Origin: Pseudomonadota bacterium
Lineage (GTDB): Bacteria > Pseudomonadota > Alphaproteobacteria > Sphingomonadales > Sphingomonadaceae
Reading direction: 5' to 3'
Assembly (NCBI GenBank): GCA_023433305.1
Contig: JAEZCZ010000120.1
Location: 15,410 to 79,409 of the forward strand
Length of the DNA stretch: 64,000 nt
Part shown: positions 1 to 10,430 of the stretch, piece by piece
Layout of the letters: every line of letters starts with the position of its first letter
Numbering within the stretch: position 1 is the stretch's first letter
The notes under the pieces: generated by a model
Seen by the model: the letters and a program-made list of their open reading frames with translations, nothing else
What the model was told of the DNA's origin: nothing
Databases searched by the model: none
Translations under genes and position numbers: made by a program

Positions 1-70
1 GCGACCAGGATTATGCCTGCCCTCGCCTTGCGCGCTGATTAAGCGGCTAACCTACCGGTTCGGCGAGATA

Positions 71-107
71 AAGAAAATGCCCGAGGTGCATATCTGCACC
101 CCGGGCA
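71..107 (-). terminator. Intrinsic terminator after the Bax-inhibitor-1 gene
   Basis: An imperfect hairpin lies just past the stop codon of the minus-strand gene ending at 147. TGCCCG (78-83) pairs with CGGGCA (102-107), and GGTGCA (85-90) pairs with TGCACC (95-100). There is one A-C mismatch between the two stem parts and the loop is TATC. Read on the minus strand the stem is followed by TTTTCTTT, the layout of a Rho-independent terminator. Confidence 0.7.
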
Positions 108-146
108 CACGATGAAACGAATCTGGCTTGCGATGATTCGCGCGCC

Positions 147-905
147 CTACTCCCTCTGGCCCATGAAGCTGAGCAGGAACTGGAACATGTTGATGAAGTC
201 CAGGTACAGGCTCAGCGCGCCGAGGATGACGGCCTTCCCGGCGAAGTCGGTGCCGCGCAGGTACTGGTACTCGTTCTTCAGCCGCTGCGTGTCGTAGGCG
301 GTGAGGCCCGCAAAGATCAGCACGCCGAGGAAGCTGACCGCCCACATCAGCCCGGGTGACTGCAGCCAGATGTTGAGCAGGCTGGCGATGATCAGGCCGA
401 CCACGCCCATGATGAGGAAGCTGCCGAAGCCCGACAGATCCTTCTTGGTGGTGTAGCCGAACAGGCTCAGGCCAGCGAAGGCGCCCGCGGTGGCGAAGAA
501 CGTCGCCGCGATCGAGCCGCCGGTATAGACCAGGAACACCGTCGAGAGCGACAGGCCCATCAGCGTCGCGAAGCCCCAGAACATCGCCTGGAGCGCGCCG
601 GTCGAGAACCGGTTGGCGCCGAAGCTCATCGCGAAGACGATCGCGAGCGGTGAAAGGATCACCACCCAGGCGAGAATCCCACCGCTCATGAACAGCTGGG
701 CGGCCGGGGATTCGGCCCCGCCGCGCGAGAACAGCAAGGCGACGATGCCAGTCAGCAGGACGCCGCTGGTCATGTAATTGTAGATGGAAAGCATGTGGCG
801 GCGCAGGCCCGCATCGAAAGTCGTGCGGGTGGTGACGTCGCCAGCCAGGCTCGGAGACGCTCCGAAACCCTGCCGGGTCGTTCGGGGGTCATTCCAGTCT
901 GCCAT
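147..905 (-). CDS. Bax inhibitor-1/YccA family membrane protein
   Basis: A 252-residue integral membrane protein of the Bax-inhibitor-1 (YccA/TMBIM) family. A hydrophilic N-terminus of about 45 residues is followed by about seven hydrophobic segments. The C-terminal part carries the family-like GLTAYDTQRLK stretch followed by the last membrane span. Bacterial members are inner-membrane proteins; some relatives act as pH-sensitive calcium leak channels or interact with FtsH, but the role here is not shown. I start it at the ATG at 905 (MADWNDPRTTRQG) rather than the upstream ATG at 935, because the extra ten residues look like untranslated sequence. It is the last gene of a minus-strand run behind proC and has its own terminator. 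Confidence 0.88.
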   Translation of the reverse strand: MADWNDPRTTRQGFGASPSLAGDVTTRTTFDAGLRRHMLSIYNYMTSGVLLTGIVALLFSRGGAESPAAQLFMSGGILAWVVILSPLAIVFAMSFGANRFSTGALQAMFWGFATLMGLSLSTVFLVYTGGSIAATFFATAGAFAGLSLFGYTTKKDLSGFGSFLIMGVVGLIIASLLNIWLQSPGLMWAVSFLGVLIFAGLTAYDTQRLKNEYQYLRGTDFAGKAVILGALSLYLDFINMFQFLLSFMGQRE

Positions 906-1006
906 CGATCCAAAACTCCGTTTTGACGGCCTCACAGACGGGCCGCTTGACGCTCAATATCGGGGCATATCCCCGCGGTTTCAAGGAAAACCGGACGCTC
1001 GGGGCG

Positions 1007-1816
1007 TTAACTATTACGGCGGGCTTCGGCCGCCATTTCAGCGCTGCGATCGCGGGCCGCGCGCAAGGTCTTCTCCAGAAGTCTGGGAAGCGCGTCGCCC
1101 TCGTCCAGAGCGTCGAGGCCCGCCTGCGTGGTGCCGCCCGGGCTGGCCACGCGGCGCGCAAGTTCGCCCGGATCGTGCGGCGAGGTTGCGGCCAGCGCAG
1201 TTGCACCATCGACCATCGCGAGCGCGAGGCGCTTCGCCTGGGCCTCGGGCAGGCCCAGTTCGCTCGCCGCCGCGCCGAGCGCATCGATGAAGCGATAAAC
1301 GAACGCGGGGCCGGATCCGGCCAGCGCGGTCACCAAGTCGAACTCCTCCTCGGCAATCCACTCCGGCGCGCCGAGCGATCCCAAGAACTCGAGAGCCGCG
1401 GCTTGCGCCTCCTCGTCCAGCCCCCGCGATGCCAGCGCCATCGGCGACTTGCCGAGCGCAGCCGCAAGATTGGGCATGACCCGCAGCAATCCGTCGGCGC
1501 GCGGAAACAGCTCCGCGAGCACGGCCAGTTCCACACCGGCGAGGATCGAGATCACCGTCGTCCCGGGCCCGGCGAGCGGTTCGACTTGCGGGGCGACGCC
1601 GGGCAAGAGCTGCGGCTTGATCCCGAGCAGGATCGCGTCGAACGCGCCGTCGGCCGGAATGGCGTCGAGCTTGCGGACACCTTCTGGGGCCGGGCGATCG
1701 GCGGGATCGGCGACGGTGAAGCGCGACGGCGCCACCCCGCCTGCAATCCATCCCTGCAGCATCGCGCCGGCCATGTTGCCGCAGCCGACGAGAAGAAGGC
1801 GCTCGAATCGATTCAC
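1007..1816 (-). CDS. proC: Pyrroline-5-carboxylate reductase
   Basis: Catalyses the last step of proline synthesis, the NAD(P)H-dependent reduction of pyrroline-5-carboxylate. The N-terminus has the Rossmann motif LLLVGCGNMAGAM. The C-terminal half has the dimerisation-domain signatures ALAGSGPAFVYRFIDAL and RVASPGGTTQAGLDAL, typical of ProC. With a GTG start at 1816 (VNRFERLLL) the protein is 269 residues, the usual family length. An in-frame ATG at 1891 would add 25 unrelated residues. It lies between a YbjN-domain gene and the Bax-inhibitor gene on the same strand. Confidence 0.93.
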   Translation of the reverse strand: MNRFERLLLVGCGNMAGAMLQGWIAGGVAPSRFTVADPADRPAPEGVRKLDAIPADGAFDAILLGIKPQLLPGVAPQVEPLAGPGTTVISILAGVELAVLAELFPRADGLLRVMPNLAAALGKSPMALASRGLDEEAQAAALEFLGSLGAPEWIAEEEFDLVTALAGSGPAFVYRFIDALGAAASELGLPEAQAKRLALAMVDGATALAATSPHDPGELARRVASPGGTTQAGLDALDEGDALPRLLEKTLRAARDRSAEMAAEARRNS

Positions 1817-2046
1817 GCCGCTTCCGACCGCTCTGGTGTCATCTTTGCTGCATCCGCCTAATCGATTGGGTTTTTCCGGAATTTCCCCCAACCCACTGTT
1901 TTCTAAAGAAAAGATTGGAAGGCTGTGTAATCTTCCGCAATCGGGATTTCGGAACGGGCGGCAAGCCCATCGGGGCCCGAAATTCCGGTTGCCGGAGAGC
2001 GCTTGGCATACCGGCGACGAATAGGAAAGCGCCGGTGCAAGGCCGC

Positions 2047-2556
2047 TCAGGCCTCGCCCGCCGCATCAACCAGGGCGGCCTCCAGCGCCTCCTTCGGCTT
2101 CTTGTCGCCCCACAGGACGAACTGGAACGCCGGATAGAACCGGTCGCATTCGGCGACCGCGCTCTCGACCGCGAGTTGGGCCATCGGCAGGCTGAGCAGC
2201 CCGTCGGCGCCGAGCGCGAGACCGTGGCGGTACAGCAGCACGCCGCCGTTAGACCAGATATCGAAGTGACCGAGCCAGAGCTGCTCGTTCACCAGCGCGA
2301 GCAGTTCGTAGGCGGCCTTGCGCTTCGCGTCGGGGACGCGAATTTCGGGCAGGCATAGCAATTGCAGGACCTTGTCCTCGTAGCGCCAGATGCCGCGCAC
2401 TTGGTAGGTCGCCCAACTGCCCTGGATCTCACCGCAGATCTCGTCGTCGTTGACGAATTCGCAGGGCCAGCCGTGCGCCTCGAACAACTGGGCGAGCATT
2501 TCCACGGGGGCAGCGTCGTCCGCTTCCTCGTTCGGCTCGCGCCCGATGTTCATCAT
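2047..2556 (-). CDS. YbjN-domain protein
   Basis: A protein of about 169 residues starting at one of two adjacent ATG codons (2556 or 2553; MMNIGREPNEEADD). It has the YbjN-type fold pattern: an N-terminal helix (MLAQLFEAHGWPCEF), central strands (GIWRYEDKVLQLLCLPE), a helix (KRKAAYELLALVNEQLWLG) and a second strand set (FDIWSNGGVLLYRHGL). YbjN proteins resemble type III secretion chaperones in fold and have no assigned biochemical function. It lies between the TPR-SPOR gene and proC on the same strand, with 230 bp before proC, so co-transcription is possible but not proven. Confidence 0.8.
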   Translation of the reverse strand: MMNIGREPNEEADDAAPVEMLAQLFEAHGWPCEFVNDDEICGEIQGSWATYQVRGIWRYEDKVLQLLCLPEIRVPDAKRKAAYELLALVNEQLWLGHFDIWSNGGVLLYRHGLALGADGLLSLPMAQLAVESAVAECDRFYPAFQFVLWGDKKPKEALEAALVDAAGEA

Positions 2557-2724
2557 TAATCGCCCATCCCTCTGCAACGGGTTTGCACATGCGATGACGC
2601 GGGCTTGCAGCGCAATCGCGGTTAAAGAACCGGCTGGGCAAAACTCGACAAGCCTGTTGGCAAGGTGTGCACAACCGGTGCGCAATCGAGGATGGTCCGC
2701 GGTCGGCGGAGCACCCGCTCGAGG

Positions 2725-4395
2725 TCAGCCGAGCGGCTTGACCTCTTCACCCTGGCTGCTAGTGAAACGGAAGGAATCGACTTCCTTTTCCTTCAGCTTG
2801 GCAACCAGTTCGTTGGCTTCGCGGGCGTTCGAGAACGGTCCGGCCACGAGGCGGTTGGTCTGCCCCCACTTGGCGATGTGCGGCGATGGCTTGTCGAGCA
2901 ATCCGCCGGCCTCGCGCTTGATACGACGCCAGTCGAACTGGAGCGCGGCGGTGTCGCGCCCTGTCGCGACCTGGACCCAGTGGCGGCTGGGGTGAACCGG
3001 CTTGGGTGGCGGCGCGGGCGCGGCGGCGGGTTCGACTTTGGGGACTTCGCGCCGCGGCGTAATGCGGGTGATGTCGACCGCGCCTTCGGCGACGGCCGGA
3101 CGCACCGGCAAAGAGAAATCGGCAAATACCTGCTCGAGCTCAATCGGTTCGGGCGCGGACTCTGGTTCCGGCTGAGGTGCCGGAGGGCTTGGCTGCGCGA
3201 GCGCGATCGAAGGCTGCGGCACGTTCGCGGCCGCCGCCGGCAGCGCGGCGACGACTGTTGCTGGGGGCTGGGGCTGAGGCTGAGGCTGAGCCTGAGGCTG
3301 AGCCTGAGGCTGAGCCTGAGGCTGAGACTGTGGCGCTTCGGGCGCAGCGGGCGGGCCAACCGCCTCGGCGACGGGCACGACTTGCGGCGTGGGCGTGGGC
3401 GTGGGCGCGGCAGCCGGCGGCACGATCTCGGGGCGCCGCGGAACTCCGCTCTCCTGGACGCTACTGGGAGACCCCAGGGGCGCGCCGCTCGGAACCAGGC
3501 GCGCATCGGCACCGGTAGACGGCGAGCTTCGGGCGGCCGGCGGGACGAGCGCGGCGAGCGCAGGATCGTCGCGCCCGATCTGCGCAGCCTGCGGGAACAC
3601 CCCGAGGTTGGCAGCGGCCGCCTGTTGCGCGCGTGTCAGCCGCGGCATGTAGCGGAGATACGGCGCAATCCGGCCGGACAGGCGATCGGGCAGCATCGTT
3701 TCGGCGATCGACACCGCCTCTTCGGTCTTGCCGAGGATCGCAAGCGCAAAGGCCCGCGTACGATAGGCGGACAAGTCGCTGCGCTGGAGCAGCGGCAGCA
3801 GCGTGGCTTCCGAGCCGCGCTGGTCGCCGGCGATCGCCTGGCTCAGCGCCAGCCGGCGCGTCACGAGCGGATCTTCGCCGAGGGCGAGAAAGGCCCGGTA
3901 GGCCTCTTGGGCGTGCGTGTTGTCGCCGATGAGGTCGTAAGCCAGCCCGCGTTCGGCCGCATGGAAACGCATCGGCTCACCCGCCTGCTCGGCTTCGGCG
4001 AACAGGCGCAGCGCCTCGACCGGCTGCCGGCGCCGCACCATGACCGAGGCGAGGCCAGCCTTGATGCGGCCATCGCCGGGCGCAACCGCCTCGGCACGGC
4101 GCAGGAACCCTTCGGCCGCATCCACGTCGTCCAGCGCGAGCGAGGCCTGCCCGGCGTCGACGAGCGCCTGCACCGAACGCGGATCCTGTGACAGCCGGCG
4201 TAGCGCGTCGCTCAGCCGAGAAGAGGCGGGGTCGGGCAGCGATTGCACGACCGGACGGGCATAGCCTTGCGCCCAGGCAAGGCCGGGCGACAGGCCCAGA
4301 CCGGCCAACAAGGCCGCGCCCGCGAGGCGGGCCAGCAAAGGATCAGCAGGCGAAAGCACGGCGCAATCGGATAGCCAGGCGCGGCTGAACCGCAC
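2725..4395 (-). CDS. Secreted TPR and SPOR-domain protein downstream of ftsZ
   Basis: A protein of about 556 residues with a signal peptide (LARLAGAALLAGLGLSPGLAWAQ). Several tetratricopeptide-like helical repeats follow (for example LVDAGQASLALDDVDAAEGFLRRA). Then comes a long low-complexity Pro/Gln/Ala linker, and a C-terminal SPOR domain that begins at HWVQVATGRDT and contains RLVAGPFSNAREANEL. SPOR domains bind denuded glycan strands at the division septum, which fits the position 20 bp downstream of ftsZ. I infer a periplasmic division or envelope factor. The start is taken as GTG at 4395, with GGGAGG 8 bases upstream; the longer reading up to 4836 is ftsZ sequence in the wrong frame. 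Confidence 0.82.
   Translation of the reverse strand: MRFSRAWLSDCAVLSPADPLLARLAGAALLAGLGLSPGLAWAQGYARPVVQSLPDPASSRLSDALRRLSQDPRSVQALVDAGQASLALDDVDAAEGFLRRAEAVAPGDGRIKAGLASVMVRRRQPVEALRLFAEAEQAGEPMRFHAAERGLAYDLIGDNTHAQEAYRAFLALGEDPLVTRRLALSQAIAGDQRGSEATLLPLLQRSDLSAYRTRAFALAILGKTEEAVSIAETMLPDRLSGRIAPYLRYMPRLTRAQQAAAANLGVFPQAAQIGRDDPALAALVPPAARSSPSTGADARLVPSGAPLGSPSSVQESGVPRRPEIVPPAAAPTPTPTPQVVPVAEAVGPPAAPEAPQSQPQAQPQAQPQAQPQPQPQPPATVVAALPAAAANVPQPSIALAQPSPPAPQPEPESAPEPIELEQVFADFSLPVRPAVAEGAVDITRITPRREVPKVEPAAAPAPPPKPVHPSRHWVQVATGRDTAALQFDWRRIKREAGGLLDKPSPHIAKWGQTNRLVAGPFSNAREANELVAKLKEKEVDSFRFTSSQGEEVKPLG
3266..3329. repeat. 12-bp tandem repeat coding a Gln-Pro-Gln-Ala tract
   Basis: Inside the TPR-SPOR gene the plus strand reads TGAGGCTGAGCC in near-perfect tandem copies, about four to five units, between roughly 3272 and 3326. 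On the coding strand this gives alternating QPQA units in the linker between the TPR and SPOR parts. The unit is a multiple of three, so copy-number change would lengthen or shorten the linker without shifting the frame. Confidence 0.85.
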
Positions 4396-4415
4396 GATAA
4401 TGGCCTCCCGGAAAG

Positions 4416-6173
4416 CTACTGGTTGTTCTGCCGGCCGAGGAAGCGCGGAATGCGCAGGGAGCTGCCGCCACCGCCTTCCTCCTCGTCCTCGTCGCTCGGG
4501 TTCGAGCTGGCGCGTGACAGATTGGCCATCCGTTCGAACAGCGTACTGCCGCCGGTTGGCGGAGCCGCCGGCGTGCGGCGCTGCGGCGGCGGGGTCGCGC
4601 CGGCATCGGGCTCGCCCAGTTCGTCGTCGCTGCCACCGAGCATGCGGCGCCGGCGCCCCGGCGTTCCCGCCTGGACCAGGCCATCTTCTTCGGCGAGGCG
4701 GCTGGCGTCGAGCAGCAGTTCGTCCTGAGTGGCCGAGGTCGGCTCCTCCTCGCCGTAACCCTCGGCCTCTTCGGCCTCGAAGGTCAGCTCGAGCGCATCG
4801 CCTTCCTCGGCTTCGCCTTCGCCTTCGTCGTCCCATCCGCCGACGCCTTCGTTGGCGACCTCGGGGTCGCGCTCGATGCGCGTGCCGCTGAGGGAGGCAT
4901 AACCGCCGCCATGCTCGCCGAATTCTTCGTCTTCGGCCGGCTCGACCAGGCCTTCTTCTTCGCCGTCCTCCCCTGGTTCGTACGGGCTCGGCGTGCGCAG
5001 CGAGCCATAGGCGTCTTCATGCTCGGCTTCGGCAGTCTCGTCCTCGAACCGCGCCGGCTGAGTGAAGTCGCCCATGCTCTCGCGCGAGGGCGCCGTGGCG
5101 ACCGCGTCTTCGGCCAGCTCTTCCTCGGTCGGAAGCGGCAGAACGGGCTTCTTCGGAGCGCGCGCGCCGAAGTTGAGCGGCTGGCTGGCGGAATGGGCCT
5201 GCTCGGCGCTCTGCTCGATGCCGGTGGCGACCACCGAAACGCGGATCTTGCCTTCGAGCATCGGATTGAAAGCCGAGCCCCAGATGATGTTGGCCTCGGG
5301 ATCGACCAGCTCGCGGATGTGGTTCGCGGCCTCGTCGACTTCGAGCAGCTTCATGTCCTCGCCGCCGATGATCGAAATGATCACACCCTTGGCGCCGGTC
5401 ATCGAGACGCCATCGAGCAGCGGGTTGGCGATCGCCCTCTCGGCCGCCTCGAGCGCGCGATTGTCGCCCTCGCCTTCGCCGGTGCCCATCATCGCCTTGC
5501 CCATTTCGCCCATCACCGACCGCACGTCGGCGAAGTCCAGGTTGATGAGGCCGGGCATAACCATCAGGTCGGTGATCGAGCGGACACCTTGCTGCAGCAC
5601 CTCGTCCGCGAGCTGAAAGGCTTCCTTGAAAGTCGTTTCCGCCTTCGCGACGAGGAACAGGTTCTGGTTCGGGATGACCAGCAGCGTGTCGACGCTCTTC
5701 TGCAGCTCTTCGATGCCGGATTCGGCCGAGCGCATCCGGCGCGTGCCTTCGAACAGGAACGGCTTGGTGACCACGCCGACGGTGAGGATGCCCTTGTTGC
5801 GCGCGATCTCCGCGATCACCGGCGCCGCGCCGGTGCCCGTGCCGCCACCCATGCCGGCGGCGATGAAGACCATGTTCACGCCTTCGAGGGCGCGCTCGAT
5901 CTCTTCCACCGTCTCTTCGGCGGCGGCGCGCCCCACCTCGGGCCGAGAGCCCGCACCCAGGCCGCGAGTGATCTCCGGTCCGAGCTGAATGCGATGTTCC
6001 GCCACGGAGGCGTTGAGCGCCTGCGCGTCGGTATTGGCGACGATGAAATCGACGCCTTCGATCTCGGCCTCGATCATGTTGGCGATGGCGTTGCCGCCGG
6101 CCCCGCCGACACCGATCACGGTGATCCGCGGGCGCAGCTCCTCCACCGAGGGCGGGCCGATATTGATGCTCAT
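4416..6173 (-). CDS. ftsZ: Cell division protein FtsZ
   Basis: The tubulin-like GTPase that polymerises into the cytokinetic ring. The GTP-binding signature [10 protein letters not shown] is at residues 109-118 and the T7 loop NLDFAD at 211-216. The conserved core ends near residue 320. A very long acidic, Glu/Gly-rich linker then leads to the C-terminal peptide [13 protein letters not shown], which docks FtsA and other anchors. At 585 residues it is about 200 longer than the E. coli protein, all in the linker; long linkers are common in alphaproteobacteria. Start at ATG 6173 with AGGAG 8 bases upstream. It is separated from ftsA by 121 bp. Confidence 0.97.
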   Translation of the reverse strand: MSINIGPPSVEELRPRITVIGVGGAGGNAIANMIEAEIEGVDFIVANTDAQALNASVAEHRIQLGPEITRGLGAGSRPEVGRAAAEETVEEIERALEGVNMVFIAAGMGGGTGTGAAPVIAEIARNKGILTVGVVTKPFLFEGTRRMRSAESGIEELQKSVDTLLVIPNQNLFLVAKAETTFKEAFQLADEVLQQGVRSITDLMVMPGLINLDFADVRSVMGEMGKAMMGTGEGEGDNRALEAAERAIANPLLDGVSMTGAKGVIISIIGGEDMKLLEVDEAANHIRELVDPEANIIWGSAFNPMLEGKIRVSVVATGIEQSAEQAHSASQPLNFGARAPKKPVLPLPTEEELAEDAVATAPSRESMGDFTQPARFEDETAEAEHEDAYGSLRTPSPYEPGEDGEEEGLVEPAEDEEFGEHGGGYASLSGTRIERDPEVANEGVGGWDDEGEGEAEEGDALELTFEAEEAEGYGEEEPTSATQDELLLDASRLAEEDGLVQAGTPGRRRRMLGGSDDELGEPDAGATPPPQRRTPAAPPTGGSTLFERMANLSRASSNPSDEDEEEGGGGSSLRIPRFLGRQNNQ

Positions 6174-6294
6174 TCGATGCTCTCCTCGAGGAGGCGTGGA
6201 TGGGATGCCTTGCCGGGCTTGTGCCACAAAGCGAATCGCGGGTGCAAAAGGTAAATGGAACTATCCACAACCCGCGCAGCACCGTCGCAAACCC

Positions 6295-7590
6295 TTAAAA
6301 ATATTCCTTCATCGCTGTCCAGATACGCATCACTTGCGCGAATCCCGGCGAGCGATGGCTGGTCTGGAACCGCGAGCCGACCGAGCGGATGTCGATCGGA
6401 TCCTCCGCGGCGTAGAGAACCAGCCCGGCGAGCGTAGCGAATCCGGGTACCGAATGCGCCTCGGGCAAGCCCTTGAGCGCGGGCGGCCGGCCGATCCGAA
6501 CGGGCTTGCCGAGCGCGGATTGGGCGTAGTCGGCGAGGCCCGCGAGCTCCGCGCCACCGCCGGTCAGCACGACTTGGCGGCCGTGCCGGCCCGAATAACC
6601 CATCGCCTCGAGCGCCCGGCCCACGTCGCTGACCAGCTGGTCGAGCTCGCCGGTGATTACGCTGATCAGCTCGGACCGGGGAATGCGGTTGCTCTCGTCG
6701 GCGCCGCGCGCGACCGGCCCGGAGCGCTCGTCGCCGGGCCCGTTGACCGGGATCATCTCGCGATGGTCGGCCGGGCTGGCGATGGCCGAGCCGTAGACGC
6801 ACTTGAGCCGTTCGGCCTGGAAGCGGCGAATGCCGAAGGCGCTGGCGATCGCGTCGGTGATGTCGGCTGAACCGCGCGGGATCGCGGTCAGGCCCACCAG
6901 CATGCCGCCCATGTAGACCGAAACGTTGGTCACCTGCGCCCCGAACTCGACCAGCGCCACGCCAAGGTCACGTTCTTCGGCGGTGAGACAGGCGTAGCCG
7001 GTGGCGAGCGGCGAGGCGACGACGGCCTCGACCTCGAGATGAGCGTTCTGCACCGCCTCGGTCAGGTTGCGCATCGGGGCGCCGTCGGCGAGCATGACGT
7101 GGACGTCGACCCCGAGCCGCTCGGCATGGAGTCCCTGGGGGTTGGCGATGCCTTCCGCGCCGTCCAGGAAGTAGCAGGCCGGCTGAGCGTGGAGCACCAT
7201 GCGGCCGTCGGGCTCGATGCTGCCTTGCGCGGAGATCAGCAGGTGCTCGATGTCCTCGTCCTCGATACGCCGGCCGCCTACCTCGATCTCCACCGGTGAG
7301 ATGCGGCTTTCGAGCCCGGCGCCCGAGCAGCCGATCCAGACGCTCGCGACGCTCGTCCCGGCCAGCTTTTCGGCACGCTCGATGGCATCGCGGACCGCAT
7401 AGGTCGCTGCCGCCATATCGGTGATATAGCCGCGCCGAATGCCCTGGGCGGCGCGATGGCCGCTGCCGAGCACCATCATCTCGCCGCTTTCCGTGAGGCC
7501 CGCGATCATCGCCGATATCCGGAACGAGCCGATGTTCACCGCGCCGAACACGCGCGCAATACGAGGTCCGCTCTTGGGCTGACTGGCCAT
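6295..7590 (-). CDS. ftsA: Cell division protein FtsA
   Basis: The actin-like ATPase that tethers FtsZ filaments to the membrane. The 431-residue protein begins with the actin-type strand ARVFGAVNIGSFRISAMIAG. It contains the inserted 1C domain and has the second phosphate loop VVLTGGGAELAGLADYA near the C-terminus. The end (FAQVMRIWTAMKEYF) is a plausible amphipathic membrane-binding helix. Its ATG overlaps the ftsQ stop (TGATG), so translation is likely coupled. Confidence 0.95.
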   Translation of the reverse strand: MASQPKSGPRIARVFGAVNIGSFRISAMIAGLTESGEMMVLGSGHRAAQGIRRGYITDMAAATYAVRDAIERAEKLAGTSVASVWIGCSGAGLESRISPVEIEVGGRRIEDEDIEHLLISAQGSIEPDGRMVLHAQPACYFLDGAEGIANPQGLHAERLGVDVHVMLADGAPMRNLTEAVQNAHLEVEAVVASPLATGYACLTAEERDLGVALVEFGAQVTNVSVYMGGMLVGLTAIPRGSADITDAIASAFGIRRFQAERLKCVYGSAIASPADHREMIPVNGPGDERSGPVARGADESNRIPRSELISVITGELDQLVSDVGRALEAMGYSGRHGRQVVLTGGGAELAGLADYAQSALGKPVRIGRPPALKGLPEAHSVPGFATLAGLVLYAAEDPIDIRSVGSRFQTSHRSPGFAQVMRIWTAMKEYF

Positions 7591-8492
7591 CAGATGCCGC
7601 TTTCCATGGCTTCCTGCGCGCGGCCGGGCACGCGCATGTAGATGCGGTCGGGATTGCGCATGTCGAAAGCGACGACCTTGCCGCCCAGCAGCCGATTGAC
7701 CCCGTCGAGCCGCGCGAAGCTCATCAGCGCGCCGGCCGATTCCTCGTCGCCCTGCGGCAGGGCGAGCACCTGCCCAGTCTTGAAAGTCAGGTTCCAGCGC
7801 CGGTTGCCGACCCATTCGGCCGCGGAGACCTGCGGCCGGAGCGCCGGGGCGGCATCGAGCAGGGTCGCGAGCGCTTCGACCTGCGACTGCGCGCCAGGTC
7901 CGGAGATTTGCAGCATTCCCTTGGCATCGGCCCGCGAGACCGGCTCGAGCTCGTGGCCGGACGCGTCGATCAGGACCAACCGGTCGGGCCGGGCGAGGAC
8001 CGCGTGGGGCTCGCGCTCGACGATGTCGACCACGATCGTATCGGGAAGCTGGCGCGAGACGCGCGCGTCCTCCACCCACGGAAGCTCCATCAGCGAGCCG
8101 CGCAGCGCGTGCAGATCGACCAGCGGCATCGCCCGATCCTTCTCGCCGAGTACCCGCTCGTAAACCTTGAGCTCGTTCATCCGCTCGACGCCGCGGACCT
8201 CGACCCGGCTCACCTCGTAGCCGGCGTCGCCCGCGGCCAGCGCGAGCTGTTGTCCGGCCAGTGCCGTGAGGCCGGCCAAGCTGGCAATGACCCAGGCGAG
8301 CGCCACTGCGCTGGCGAGGATCGCCACCAGGAACGCTTTCTGCAGCTGCTCCTCGGTAAACGGCAGCACGCGCATCAGAGCGTCGAGCAACGAATTGGTC
8401 TGCTGCTTCGCCTTGCGGACTTTGGTGCGCGTTCCCTGGGCGCGGGCCTGGCGCCGGACGGGCTTCGCGTTGCGGCGGATCGTCTGCGCCAT
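7590..8492 (-). CDS. ftsQ: Cell division protein FtsQ
   Basis: A bitopic inner-membrane divisome protein that recruits FtsL and FtsB. The 300-residue product has a basic cytoplasmic N-terminus (RRNAKPVRRQARAQGTRTK) and one membrane segment near residues 45-70. A POTRA domain begins at YEVSRVEVRGVERMNELKVYER, and the FtsQ domain follows. Start at ATG 8492, which overlaps the ddlB stop by one base (TGATG); its own stop overlaps the ftsA start in the same way. Confidence 0.94.
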   Translation of the reverse strand: MAQTIRRNAKPVRRQARAQGTRTKVRKAKQQTNSLLDALMRVLPFTEEQLQKAFLVAILASAVALAWVIASLAGLTALAGQQLALAAGDAGYEVSRVEVRGVERMNELKVYERVLGEKDRAMPLVDLHALRGSLMELPWVEDARVSRQLPDTIVVDIVEREPHAVLARPDRLVLIDASGHELEPVSRADAKGMLQISGPGAQSQVEALATLLDAAPALRPQVSAAEWVGNRRWNLTFKTGQVLALPQGDEESAGALMSFARLDGVNRLLGGKVVAFDMRNPDRIYMRVPGRAQEAMESGI

Positions 8493-9460
8493 CAGCCGCC
8501 ACCCGTGCGCGTTGGGCTTTCGAGCTTGCCGAAATGGACCAGCGCGTCCTCGATCACGATCTCTACCAGCTCTGCATAATCGATGCCGCAGTGGCGCGCC
8601 TGCTCCGGAACGAGGCTGAGCGGGGTCATTCCCGGCTGGGTGTTCGTTTCGAGCAGGAAGAGACCTTCGGTGCCCTGCTCGTCGTCCCAGCGGAAATCCG
8701 AACGGCTCGTCCCGCGGCATCCGAGCAGGCGGTGCGCGCGCAACGCATAGTCGAGGCACAGCGCCTCGATCTCGGGCGGTATCTGCGCCGGGCAGACGTG
8801 TTCGGTCATTCCCTCGGTGTATTTCGCGTCGAAATCGTAGAACCCGGACTTCGGCACCAGCTCGGTGACCATCAGCGCTCGGTCGCCGAGCACCGCGGTC
8901 GTCAACTCGCGACCGCGAATGTAGGGCTCGGCCAGCAGGCGGTCGAACTCCTGCCAGGGGCCGGCGGCGTCGCGGCGGATCGGGTTGCCGTAGTTCGAAT
9001 CCGCGGTGACGATGGCGACGCCGACCGAAGATCCCTCGTTGACCGGTTTCAGCACATAAGGCCGCGCCAGTGGGTCGGCCTCGTAGAGATCGGCCGACTT
9101 GACGATCCGCCCGCCCGGCATCGGGATGCCGTGCGGCACCAGCGCGTGCTTGGTCAGCTCCTTGTCGATCGCGATGACCGAGGTGGCGAGCCCCGAATGC
9201 GTGTAGGGGATGCCCATCAGGTCCATCATGCCCTGCACCGTGCCGTCCTCGCCCGGGACGCCGTGCAGCGCGTTGAACACGACATCCGGCCGCGCCTCCG
9301 TGAGCCGCGCGGCGACGTCGCGGTCCATGTCGATCCGCGTCACCCGATGCCCGCGCTCTTCGAGCGCGTCGGCTACGCCGTTGCCGCTCATCAGCGAAAC
9401 GGGCCGCTCGTTGGCCCAGCCGCCCATCAGGACGGCGACGTGCAGCTTGGGGAGGGTCAT
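8492..9460 (-). CDS. ddlB: D-alanine--D-alanine ligase
   Basis: An ATP-grasp enzyme that makes the D-Ala-D-Ala dipeptide used by MurF. The 322-residue protein has the N-terminal motif VAVLMGGWANERPVSLMSG. The substrate loop lies around MGIPYTHSGLATSVIAIDK, with the ATP-grasp core YVLKPVNEGSSVGV. The metal-binding motif is LLETNTQPGMTP. It is in the dcw cluster between murB and ftsQ, with a 10-bp gap to murB and a one-base overlap with ftsQ. Confidence 0.95.
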   Translation of the reverse strand: MTLPKLHVAVLMGGWANERPVSLMSGNGVADALEERGHRVTRIDMDRDVAARLTEARPDVVFNALHGVPGEDGTVQGMMDLMGIPYTHSGLATSVIAIDKELTKHALVPHGIPMPGGRIVKSADLYEADPLARPYVLKPVNEGSSVGVAIVTADSNYGNPIRRDAAGPWQEFDRLLAEPYIRGRELTTAVLGDRALMVTELVPKSGFYDFDAKYTEGMTEHVCPAQIPPEIEALCLDYALRAHRLLGCRGTSRSDFRWDDEQGTEGLFLLETNTQPGMTPLSLVPEQARHCGIDYAELVEIVIEDALVHFGKLESPTRTGGG

Positions 9461-9470
9461 GACGGATACC

Positions 9471-10426
<956 letters not shown>

Positions 10427-10430
<4 letters not shown>

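Noticed and set aside
2665..4191. A 508-codon open frame on the plus strand opposite the TPR-SPOR gene
   Set aside because: Arg/Gly-rich shadow of the tandem repeat and TPR region; no start context or domain.
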